This document shows, piece after piece, positions 7,043 to 12,248 of a stretch of DNA of 12,248 nt. Both the position numbers and the translations under genes were made by a program. Numbering within the stretch: position 1 is the first letter of the stretch; every line of letters begins with the position of its first letter. The DNA comes from JACIYW01 sp014359745 (GTDB lineage: Bacteria; Pseudomonadota; Alphaproteobacteria; Rhodobacterales; Rhodobacteraceae): assembly GCA_050433985.1 (NCBI GenBank), contig JBNPWE010000047.1, forward strand, positions 1 through 12,248, given 5' to 3'. The notes beneath the pieces were generated by a model. That model was not told the origin of the DNA. It made no database searches and saw only the letters and a program-made list of their open reading frames with translations.

Positions 7043-7770
7043 AAGGGGAAGTTGCGGCGCACGTCCTGGCGCAGGGGCTGGGCGCCGGTGGCGGCATAGA
7101 ACTTGTACGCCTCCTCGGTCTTGGGATGCGCGATCAGCTTGTCGAAGAACTCGCGGCTGACGAGAGCATGGACGTCGGTCATGCTTTCGCCGAGGAGGTT
7201 GTCCTCCATCGACCGCAGCACCTCGCGGACCTTGCCCTGCACGTTGGTCCCCGCAGTGCCGAGCAGGAAGTCCACCGAGATCTGCGCCAGGCCGAATTCG
7301 GTGAAGTAATTGTAGAGGGTGGTCCCGGCCCCATCCTTCACGATGCCGCGGAGCGCATTCATCTCCATGTATTCGCGGGTCTGGGCATGCTTGCGGCGCA
7401 TCAGCTGCAGCTTGCGGTTCATCACCTCGACCAGCGGATCGGCGCCGTCGAAAACGCCCAGCGCGGGCTGGCCCTGAATGTCGCCCGGCAGGATCGCGTC
7501 GTCATGCGGGATCCACGGCAGGGCGAAGGACCGCATCGAGCGGCTTTCGCGGGTGTCGACGGTGGCAGGACCGCCGAGGGGCACCGAAGGCAGCAGGTTC
7601 AGCACGCCCTCGAACTGCTCGATGATCACCGAGCGCTGGCTGACGCCCTCGAAGCGGAACAGACCGATCTGGCCAAGGCGGGTGTAGAGGTTGGGCAGGA
7701 TATTGATGGCCTGCGTCATCTCGGCCAGCGAGTAGCCGCCAGCGTCAAAGGGATTGCGAACAAGGGTCAT
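7043..7770 (-). pseudogene. Major capsid protein (lambda gpE-like), 5' part on the inverted segment
   Basis: Starting at ATG 7770 on the minus strand, 242 codons plus two bases encode the N-terminal two thirds of a lambda E-type (Phage_cap_E) major capsid protein. Visible features include MTLVRNPFDAGGYSLAEMT, ILPNLYTRLGQIGLF, and a central AQTREYMEMNALRGIVKDG with a following FGLAQISVDFLLG. The match ends at RRNFP at the inversion edge. In the present sequence the frame continues out of context across the S49 gene on the wrong strand, to 6076. Joined to the plus-strand piece that begins at 8158, it gives RRNFPF-AGIVFEEY and a total of 340 residues, essentially the size of lambda gpE (341). 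As it stands no capsid protein can be made. Confidence 0.88.
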
Positions 7771-7830
7771 GGGGTGCTCCGGGCGATGAAGGGGGAAGGG
7801 CTGGCGGCGTCAAGCGTCAGAGGTTGCGCT

Positions 7831-8157
7831 TCAGACGCCGTCGCGGGCGATGATGCCGACGGCGGCCAGCTGGGTGAGTTTGGCGGTGATCTTGGTGCCG
7901 TCATCGACGGTGGCCTCGTAGGCGAGCCCTGCGCGCGAGACGATGGAAGGGCCACGGGCGACGACGATGCCGGTGGCATCCGCCAGCGTGGCATCGACGG
8001 CATAGAGCAGCACGGCCGTCGCCGTCTGCGAACCGTCCGTTCCGGTCGCGGGCGACAGGGTGTATTTGCCGCTGGCGGTGATCTTCCCCAGCACCGAGCC
8101 GACCGGGTAGGGCATGCCGATCAGCAGGGTGATCACTTCGCGGGTGTAGTTCGGGTT
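7831..8157 (-). pseudogene. Head decoration protein (gpD-like), 3' part on the inverted segment
   Basis: The minus strand from 8157 reads NPNYTREVITLLIG and continues to a GLAYEATVDDGTKITAKL stretch and the C-terminus VGIIARDGV, ending at 7831. These are the beta-rich body and C-terminus of the HDPD decoration family, which trimerises on the capsid surface to stabilise packaged DNA. A short frame with an ATG at about 8169 could be translated but would lack the N-terminal residues. The major capsid gene start (7770) follows 60 bases downstream on the same strand, preserving the lambda order D then E inside the inverted block. Confidence 0.8.
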
Positions 8158-8452
8158 CGCAGGCATCGTCTTCGAGGAATACGCGGGCACCGTCACTCTG
8201 TCCACCAAGGCCACCGAACGCCTGATCCCGGCCAGCGAAGGCATCGCGTTCCCGCTTGGCACCATGGACACGTTCACCACCTATGGCGGCCCCGCAAACC
8301 TGCTGGAGGCGGCCAACACCCTCGGCCTGCCGCTCTATGCCCGTCAGCACCTCGACGAGAAAGGCCGCTGGATCGACCTGATGACGGAGGCCTCGATCCT
8401 GCCGGTCAACAAGCGGCCGCGCATCGCGATCCGCCTGCACAGCTCGAACTGA
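8158..8452 (+). pseudogene. Major capsid protein (gpE-like), 3' part
   Basis: This plus-strand piece begins at the inversion edge, with AGIVFEEYAGTVT in frame with the gpE remnant once the block is flipped. It continues with ATERLIPASEGIAFP, then LGTMDTFTTYGG, and ends with RPRIAIRLHSSN. The C-terminal region of gpE-type proteins normally shows this order. No start codon with a ribosome-binding site precedes it. It is followed after six bases by the head-tail joining gene, in the usual phage order. Confidence 0.85.
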
Positions 8453-8458
8453 CGCGCC

Positions 8459-8773
8459 ATGACCGCCTTTACTGCCGCCATGGACCGCATCTTCGCACAT
8501 CCGTCGATGGCGGTGGCGGCGCTGTGGATCTCGGCCACCACCTCCGAGGAACGCCCGATCCGCGTCATCCGCCGCGCCCCGGATCGCATCACCGAATTCG
8601 GCGCTGGGCGCTTTGTCAGCGACACCATGATGGTGGACGTCCGCCTGTCCGATCTGCCAGACCTCCGCCCCGGCGATCTGATCGTGATCGGCACCGACAG
8701 CTTCACCATTCAGGGCGAACCCACCCGTGACCGCGAACGCCTGATCTGGTCACTGGACCTGCGGCCATCATGA
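8459..8773 (+). CDS. Head-tail joining protein (lambda gpFII-like)
   Basis: This 104-residue protein lies directly after the capsid gene, where lambda-like phages encode the head-tail attachment protein FII (about 117 residues; Phage_attach family). The sequence has a short N-terminal helix (FTAAMDRIFAHPSMAVAALW), then a beta-rich body with IRVIRRAPDRITEFG, FVSDTMMVDVRLSDLPDLRPGD at the centre, and a final FTIQGEPTRDRERLIW. FII forms the ring at the capsid portal to which the tail attaches. The stop overlaps the next start as ATGA. The gene appears intact. The assignment rests on position, size and family-like sequence. Confidence 0.7.
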   Translation: MTAFTAAMDRIFAHPSMAVAALWISATTSEERPIRVIRRAPDRITEFGAGRFVSDTMMVDVRLSDLPDLRPGDLIVIGTDSFTIQGEPTRDRERLIWSLDLRPS

Positions 8774-9393
8774 AACTGAAAGTTCAGATACACCCCGACC
8801 TCGTCGCCTTGATGCAGGCGGAAATCGCCGCCGGTGAAAAGGCCGTCTCAGCCGCCATGCGCGAGGCAGGCACCTCCCTGAAATCCGCCTGGCGCGGCCA
8901 GATCACCGGCGCGGGGCTTGGCACGCGACTGGGCAACTCCATCCGCCTCGCCAGCTTCCCGAAATCCGGCGACAGTCTGAACGCGGCGGCGCTGGTCTGG
9001 TCCAAGGCCCCGGTGATCATCGGCGCGCATGATACCGGTCCGCTGATCCGCTCAAGGAATGGGTTCTGGCTGGCGATCCCCACTCCGGCTGCCGGGAAAT
9101 CGACTCGCGGCGGTCGTATCACCCCCGGCGAATGGGAACGCCGCACGGGGTTGCGGCTGCGCTTTGTCTTTCGCCGCCGCGGGCCGAGCTTGCTGGTGGC
9201 CGAGGGGCGGCTGAATACCAAGGGTCGCGCGGTGGCGTCCAGATCGAAGACGGAGCGCGGGCTGACCACAGTGCCGATCTTCCTGCTGGTGCCGCAGGTC
9301 AAACTGCGCAAGCGGCTCGATCTGGCGCGGGATGCTGAACGCGCGGTGGACGGCGTGCCGGGGCTGATCGTGGCGAATTGGAAAACGCCCTAA
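8770..9393 (+). CDS. DUF6441-like phage protein (head-tail or tail component)
   Basis: The 207-residue product, translationally coupled to the preceding gene, resembles the DUF6441 family that follows the head-tail joining gene in Rhodobacterales prophages. It opens with a helical segment (LVALMQAEIAAGEKAVSAAM), then has a basic, glycine-rich middle (GLGTRLGNSIRLASFP and TPAAGKSTRGG) and the FVFRRRGPSLLVAEGRL strand. By position it probably takes the place of lambda gpZ or HK97 gp10-like tail-completion proteins, but this is inference from order. It appears complete. In related phages the tail terminator would follow at once; here a reverse-oriented two-gene cassette separates them. Confidence 0.7.
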   Translation: MKLKVQIHPDLVALMQAEIAAGEKAVSAAMREAGTSLKSAWRGQITGAGLGTRLGNSIRLASFPKSGDSLNAAALVWSKAPVIIGAHDTGPLIRSRNGFWLAIPTPAAGKSTRGGRITPGEWERRTGLRLRFVFRRRGPSLLVAEGRLNTKGRAVASRSKTERGLTTVPIFLLVPQVKLRKRLDLARDAERAVDGVPGLIVANWKTP

Positions 9394-9414
9394 AACCAGT
9401 CGATGCCTAAGCTT

Positions 9415-9894
9415 TCAGGACTGAGGCCACAGCTTCGATGTATCAACCCCGGCACCTTCCAATCTGGACTTAGCTGCTTCCAACACCGCAGTTTCAAAGT
9501 GGCCGCTGTGTTTGAGAACAAGTGCTTCTCCGGTGAGTTCCGGCAATCCGCGCTCAATCAGCATGTTGAAACCGTCCGTTGGTGCCTTGCTCACTGCAAA
9601 ATCGATCAGTGTCCGCATCACACCGACCCGGTCGATCTTTTGCCGAGTGCGCGAAAGCCTCACTGTCTTGCCGCGTTCATCTCGCAGGATCTCTTCGAAG
9701 GCATGGATGGTTTTCCAGAAGTCGTGCTCGATGCTGCCGGGCGTCTCTTCGGGCAGGATTTCGACCAACCTTCTGAAGGCCGCCTCATCCACCTCGGGAA
9801 CTCCAAGTCGTCGTGCGTTTTCGCGAAGGGTCCGAAGTTTCTCCGGATCGGTCGCAGCAGCAATCGATGCGAGAACTTTCTTGTGGTCGGCCAT
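9415..9894 (-). CDS. Second gene of the accessory cassette, conserved hypothetical
   Basis: I do not recognise a named family. The 159-residue protein is predicted to be mostly helical and soluble, with no signal peptide or membrane segment. Notable stretches are ATDPEKLRTLRENARRLGV, FRRLVEILPEETPGS, HDFWKTIHAFEEIL, a basic LSRTRQKIDRVGVMRTL, and GFNMLIERGLPELTGEALVL. The C-terminus resembles small hypothetical proteins I have seen in alphaproteobacterial accessory regions, without known function. It starts three bases after the upstream stop codon, with AGGA as ribosome-binding site, so it is co-translated with the RHH-like gene. As the second gene of an autoregulated pair inside a prophage it may be a toxin, an exclusion factor or a defence effector; the sequence does not decide. 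Confidence 0.75.
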   Translation of the reverse strand: MADHKKVLASIAAATDPEKLRTLRENARRLGVPEVDEAAFRRLVEILPEETPGSIEHDFWKTIHAFEEILRDERGKTVRLSRTRQKIDRVGVMRTLIDFAVSKAPTDGFNMLIERGLPELTGEALVLKHSGHFETAVLEAAKSRLEGAGVDTSKLWPQS

Positions 9895-9897
9895 GGT

Positions 9898-10434
9898 TCA
9901 GTTCCTCGAAATGCGTGACGCAGCGCTGCCCGACGAGGCGGATTTCGCCGACTTCAAGAGCGTGTAGCTCTTAATGGGCTGACCCTTGACGAATGCCCTT
10001 CGCGGCTTCCCGGCATCGTCCAGCAATGGCTCAGCATCGATTGCGTTCTTGATGTACCAGCCAAGATACATGTTCAGTGGCGTCTTCTTGGGAGCGCCAT
10101 CGGTATAGGCGTCAGCACCGATGACCTCCTCATAAAGCGCGCGGGCCTTCGGATCGGTCATCAACTCGCCAAACACAGTCAGCGTAAAGTGTTCATCGAA
10201 CCGACCGGAATTGAAAACCTCGCGGGCCTTTTGTTGTGCTACCGCATAGAGCGCTTCGGTATCATCCAGTTCCTTTTGACGCTCAGGTGGAAGATGCGCA
10301 TAGACCGCCCGTTCGAGAGCGCGTTGCATGAACGCGGATGGATCAATGCCTGCATCGGCAGAAAGCTTCTGAATCAGATCGTGGATGTCGTTCTTCAGCC
10401 GGAATGAAACCCGGGTCGTATTTTCGGAAACCAT
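9898..10434 (-). CDS. Ribbon-helix-helix-like regulator, first gene of the accessory cassette
   Basis: From ATG 10434, with GGAGA six bases upstream, the protein has 178 residues. The N-terminus (TTRVSFRLKNDIHDLIQKL, then DPSAFMQRALERAV) has the strand-helix-helix pattern of Arc/MetJ/CopG-type DNA-binding proteins. The remaining ~130 residues are unusual for an antitoxin. They include PPERQKELDDTEALYAVAQ, a helical FGELMTDPKARALYEEVIG, then TPLNMYLGWYIKNAIDAEP and a basic C-terminus that ends KSAKSASSGSAASRISRN. It is probably a repressor of its own promoter, which is flanked by two operator-like repeats, and it may bind the product of the following gene. The N-terminal DNA-binding role is moderately supported; the C-terminal domain is unknown to me. 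An in-frame TTG at 10449 lies inside the operator and is a less likely start. Confidence 0.75.
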   Translation of the reverse strand: MVSENTTRVSFRLKNDIHDLIQKLSADAGIDPSAFMQRALERAVYAHLPPERQKELDDTEALYAVAQQKAREVFNSGRFDEHFTLTVFGELMTDPKARALYEEVIGADAYTDGAPKKTPLNMYLGWYIKNAIDAEPLLDDAGKPRRAFVKGQPIKSYTLLKSAKSASSGSAASRISRN

Positions 10435-10445
10435 CGCGAATCTCC

Positions 10446-10466
10446 ACAAGGTGCGAACACTTGTGA
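10446..10466. repeat. Operator-like repeat, copy 1 (downstream of -10)
   Basis: The sequence starts ACAAGGTGCGAACACTTGT: 5-bp inverted arms around a 9-base centre, shared with copy 2 as ACARGGTGCGRACACYTGT and followed in both by GA. The changes between copies are compensatory in the arms (A-T in one, G-C in the other), which points to selection for the dyad. It overlaps the end of the -10 box and the likely transcription start of the cassette. Confidence 0.65.
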
Positions 10467-10494
10467 AGATAGCGCGTCATGCCGCATCTGTCAA
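10466..10494 (-). promoter_or_regulatory. Near-consensus sigma70-type promoter of the two-gene cassette
   Basis: On the minus strand TTGACA (10489-10494) is followed after exactly 17 bases by TATCTT (10466-10471). The -35 box is perfect consensus. The leader to the ATG at 10434 would be about 25 bases and includes GGAGA. Operator-like repeats touch both boxes, so binding of a repressor would block RNA polymerase. Confidence 0.75.
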
Positions 10495-10514
10495 CAGGGT
10501 GCGGACACCTGTGA
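10494..10514. repeat. Operator-like repeat, copy 2 (upstream of -35)
   Basis: This second copy (ACAGGGTGCGGACACCTGT, then GA) matches copy 1 at all but three of 21 positions. It adjoins the -35 box of the cassette promoter on one side and the start region of the tail terminator gene (10521) on the other. Copies are 48 bases apart start to start, between four and five helical turns. Confidence 0.65.
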
Positions 10515-10520
10515 GATGTG

Positions 10521-10943
10521 ATGCCCACCATCCGCGAACTCGTCCTCGCCGCGCTGCACGCGCGGCTGCAGCCACTTGCCGCCCTCACCTTGCGTGACGA
10601 GGTGCTTCCCGAGCGGATCCCGGCAGCGGGGCTGATCATCCTGCGCGACGGCCTACCCGGAGAGCCAGAGGTCACGCTGTCGCCCTTGCGCTACCATTAT
10701 CAGCACCGGGCCGAGCTGGAGGTTGTTGTCCAGGCGGGCACCGGCCGGGCCAGCGCCTTCGATGATCTGATCGCCAGCATCGGCACTGCGCTGGAGGCCG
10801 ACCGCACACTTGGCGGCCTCTGCGACTGGGTCGAACCGGAAGCCCCGGCCTCGGTCGACCTGCCCATCGAGGGCGCGGCGGCCCTCAAAGCTGCGGTGAT
10901 CACCATCGTCTTGCATTACACCACTACCGGCCCCTTGGCCTGA
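10521..10943 (+). CDS. Phage tail terminator-like protein (gpU-type position)
   Basis: The 140-residue product has the arrangement of phage tail terminator proteins: an N-terminal helix (TIRELVLAALHARLQPLAAL), then beta strands with IPAAGLIILRDG, YHYQHRAELEVVVQAG, and a helical segment (FDDLIASIGTALEAD) before a final ITIVLHYTTT strand. It sits directly before the tail tube gene, where lambda-like phages encode gpU, the ring that caps the tail and sets its length. The start is taken at ATG 10521 (GTG 10518 is also in frame). The ribosome-binding site is weak, perhaps because the inserted cassette replaced the native upstream bases. The assignment is by position and general pattern. Confidence 0.6.
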   Translation: MPTIRELVLAALHARLQPLAALTLRDEVLPERIPAAGLIILRDGLPGEPEVTLSPLRYHYQHRAELEVVVQAGTGRASAFDDLIASIGTALEADRTLGGLCDWVEPEAPASVDLPIEGAAALKAAVITIVLHYTTTGPLA

Positions 10944-10984
10944 ATTCCCAACATACCTGACACCCCCAACACCAGGAGACCCCC

Positions 10985-11011
10985 ATGGCACGTGCGCAAG
11001 GCGCGCGGGCG
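10985..11011 (+). pseudogene. Tail tube protein, N-terminal stub only
   Basis: Behind a good AGGAG site the ATG at 10985 begins MARAQGARA, the typical opening of tail tube proteins in Rhodobacterales phages (remembered pattern). After about nine codons the frame turns into unlikely arginine/histidine-rich sequence, and a different frame becomes coding. Nearly the whole gene is missing, evidently through a deletion that also took the start of the tape-measure gene. Confidence 0.55.
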
Positions 11012-11256
11012 CATCCGTACCGGGATCGGGGCCCTCATCGTCGGGGCTGGCGAGCTTGTTTATCAGTTCACCCGCCTCGTCTCTGGCGCGGGCGGTTTCG
11101 GAAAAGCCATGAGCTTGCTGAAGGACGTGGCGGTGGAGGTCTGGGACCGCGTTTCGCTGAGCGCAAGCGCCTCATGGGCGCGTGTGGAATCTTCATGGGC
11201 CTCGGCGCAGGCGGTGATCTACGACGGCCTGCAGGATGCGACGGACGCGGTGGTTG
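11004..11256 (+). pseudogene. Internal fragment of a phage tail tape-measure protein
   Basis: In the frame one base behind the tail tube start, about 84 codons read TGIGALIVGAGELVYQFTRL, then SGAGGFGKAMSLLKDVAVEV, and WASAQAVIYDGLQDATDAVV. This is characteristic of the hydrophobic and helical C-terminal part of tape-measure proteins. The fragment starts near 11004 and stops at about 11256, where another frame takes over. Usual tape-measure proteins have several hundred to over a thousand residues, so only a small middle piece remains. It shows that two separate deletions flank this segment. Confidence 0.6.
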
Positions 11257-11257
11257 G

Positions 11258-11671
11258 ATGCACGTCTCAAGCTACAGCCGCAGCGGCGCGGTGATCACGC
11301 TTGGGGTCAGCGGGGGCGACGGATCGAACCTGGTGGTGGACACCGTGCAGGTAACCGATCCCGGCAACCTTGGCTTCCAGTGGTGGGACAATACCGCGAC
11401 CCCGCGCAGCATCGCATCGGTCAGTGTGGCCGCGCGCAGTATCACCGTCACGCTTGATGGCGATCCGGGTGTTCTTGGCGGCGCGGTGCGCGGCATCCTT
11501 GGCGTCGGCCTGCGTCAGACCGTCCTTGACGATTACGGCCCGACCGGCGGCAACCGCACATCGATCCGCGACAGTTCCCCGGACATCAGCACCCAGGGCC
11601 TGCCGATGCAGAACTGGCTTTGCCACGATCGCTTTATCGAGGGCGTGGACGATTTCACGCCCAGACCGTAA
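11258..11671 (+). pseudogene. C-terminal fragment of a phage tail/host-recognition-like protein
   Basis: In a new frame from about 11258 the sequence reads RSGAVITLGVSGGDGSNLVV, then DTVQVTDPGNLGFQWWDN, and a beta-rich ASVSVAARSITVTLDGDP, ending FIEGVDDFTPRP. It looks like the beta-sandwich end of a large virion-associated protein such as a tail fibre or an SGNH/sialate O-acetylesterase-type protein, with no catalytic motif left. The family is uncertain. It has no convincing start; an ATG at 11258 without a good ribosome-binding site is in frame. The reading runs smoothly to the stop at 11671, just before the next gene. Confidence 0.45.
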
Positions 11672-11689
11672 CCAACAGGAGTAATCCCC

Positions 11690-12248
11690 ATGCTTGTGCA
11701 GACCGTTCCCGACACGGCATCCCTGACCATTCCCGGCGCGCCGGTGATCACCTTCACCGATTATGAACGCGCCATCGCCGCGCTGCCGGGGCTGACCTAT
11801 TACATCGACCCGGCCAGCCCCGGCGCGGATCGCAAATCCGGTGCGGTCTATATCCCGCGTGATGGCGATACGCTGGTGGGCACCACCGTTTCGGCCAACA
11901 TGAACGGGCAAACCGCCTAGGATATCAACTACACCCTTTCGCAGTTCCGCCTGCCGAAGAATTCCGCGAAGAACAGCTTTACCTGGCTCTTTGCCGTCTA
12001 CCCGACGGTGATCGGTGGCCTGTCTGTTCTGGAAGAGGGCATCTCGAACGCCCTCAACAAGTTCTGGTGGCACGATGCCACCACCATGCGTTTCCACACG
12101 TCCAACACCAGCGGCGTTTTTGCGCAGTCAGAACCGGGAACGGTGCTGGCGGAGAACACGCGCGGGATTGTCGGCGTGTCTTTCGATTACGCCACAAGGA
12201 AATCCTCGATCCTGTTCACCGATCTTACCTGGTCCCCCGAATACACCC
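11690..12248 (+). pseudogene. Phage tail-associated protein with in-frame amber stop; runs off the window
   Basis: ATG 11690 follows AGGAG and opens a 76-codon frame (ITFTDYERAIAALPGLTYYI, then SGAVYIPRDGDTLVGTT) that ends in TAG at 11918-11920. Immediately after the stop the same frame continues open to the end of the window: DINYTLSQFRLPKNSAKNSF, IGGLSVLEEGISNALNKFWW, and GVFAQSEPGTVLAENTRG. The two parts clearly belong to one protein, so the TAG probably arose from a tyrosine codon (TAC or TAT). Repeated aromatic strands suggest a beta-sandwich, perhaps concanavalin/LamG-like, as in host-recognition proteins, but I do not recognise the family. It lies 18 bases after the preceding fragment, in operon order. 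Confidence 0.6.

Larger units (their letters stand above)
7043..8157. other. Inverted 1,115-bp segment splitting the decoration and major capsid genes
   Basis: Relative to the flanking morphogenesis genes this block is reversed. Its left edge (7043) cuts the decoration gene after codon 18, and on its minus strand carries the 5' part of the major capsid gene. Its right edge (8157) carries the rest of the decoration gene, and the plus strand beyond 8157 continues the capsid gene. Re-inverting exactly 7043-8157 restores both frames without adding or losing a base. The ends share only AA/TT, so no long inverted repeats are visible. A 5-bp-stem hairpin (CCTCA-AATA-TGAGG, 7027-7040) lies next to the left edge. 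Confidence 0.85.

Noticed and set aside
6076..7770. A 564-codon open frame on the minus strand, apparently one large protein
   Set aside because: Only its first 242 codons (7770-7043) are capsid protein. The rest crosses the inversion edge and runs antisense to the S49 protease gene, giving Gly/Arg-rich shadow sequence.
7000..8200. Site-specific (Hin/Gin- or tyrosine-recombinase-type) inversion sites at the segment ends
   Set aside because: Comparing the two ends in inverted orientation gives only AA/TT at the breakpoints and no 12-26-bp inverted repeat, and there is no recombinase gene in the window.
7126..8730. A 534-codon open frame on the plus strand across the capsid region
   Set aside because: It is the antisense shadow of the capsid and decoration genes, with His/Arg/Asp-rich composition and no recognisable domain.
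9394..9425. Terminator hairpin after the two-gene cassette
   Set aside because: Only a weak CCTAAGCTTTCAGG near-palindrome is present and no T-run follows, so it does not qualify as an intrinsic terminator.
1..12248. CRISPR arrays, tRNA or rRNA genes, retron or diversity-generating elements
   Set aside because: No regular repeat-spacer pattern, tRNA cloverleaf, reverse transcriptase motif or template/variable repeat pair was seen by eye on either strand; covariance models were not run.

Overview
The window has high GC content (lower only in a few inserted patches). Its protein families resemble those of Rhodobacteraceae-type alphaproteobacteria such as Paracoccus or Rhodobacter: DUF6441-like phage proteins, an IS66 element of alphaproteobacterial type, and a RES/Xre toxin-antitoxin pair. 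The genus is inferred from sequence style only. This is a mobile, decaying region: a remnant defence island fused to a rearranged lambda-like prophage, with several sharp junctions where genes stop abruptly.

Layout. Positions 1-95 look like the end of an insertion sequence that cut off the 3' end of an MmeI-like DNA methyltransferase gene (96-1691, minus). Upstream of it lies a short ORF (1688-1885, minus) that looks like an internally deleted helicase remnant. Next is an intact-looking RES toxin / Xre-type antitoxin operon (2000-3099, minus) with its own promoter. Positions 3157-3802 (minus) hold a phage-type helix-turn-helix protein and a hypothetical protein that appear joined by a frameshift. 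Positions 3862-4448 are a fragment of a UvrD-like (probably RecQ-UvrD fusion) helicase. An IS66 element starts at 4449 (tnpA, tnpB and the 5' half of tnpC) and is cut at about 6269, where it meets the prophage.

The prophage morphogenesis block (about 6270-12248, mainly plus) follows lambda order: C-terminal part of an S49 capsid protease with a possible internal Nu3-like scaffold start, head decoration protein (gpD-like), major capsid protein (gpE-like), head-tail joining protein (gpFII-like), DUF6441-like protein, tail terminator-like protein, start of the tail tube gene, a tape-measure fragment, and two late tail/host-recognition-like genes, both damaged.

Two observations stand out. First, 7043-8157 (1,115 bp) is inverted. 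Flipping it back on paper restores, in frame at both breakpoints, a 126-aa decoration protein and a 340-aa major capsid protein. Second, a two-gene minus-strand cassette of unknown function (9415-10434) sits inside the tail operon. It has a near-consensus promoter (TTGACA-17-TATCTT) flanked by two copies of an operator-like repeat, and its first gene encodes a ribbon-helix-helix-like N-terminus. It looks like an autoregulated prophage accessory ('moron') module and is the best candidate here for an undescribed system.

The prophage cannot make virions in the configuration shown: capsid, decoration, protease, tail tube and tape-measure genes are all broken. The genes most likely still to act are the RES/Xre pair and the two-gene cassette.
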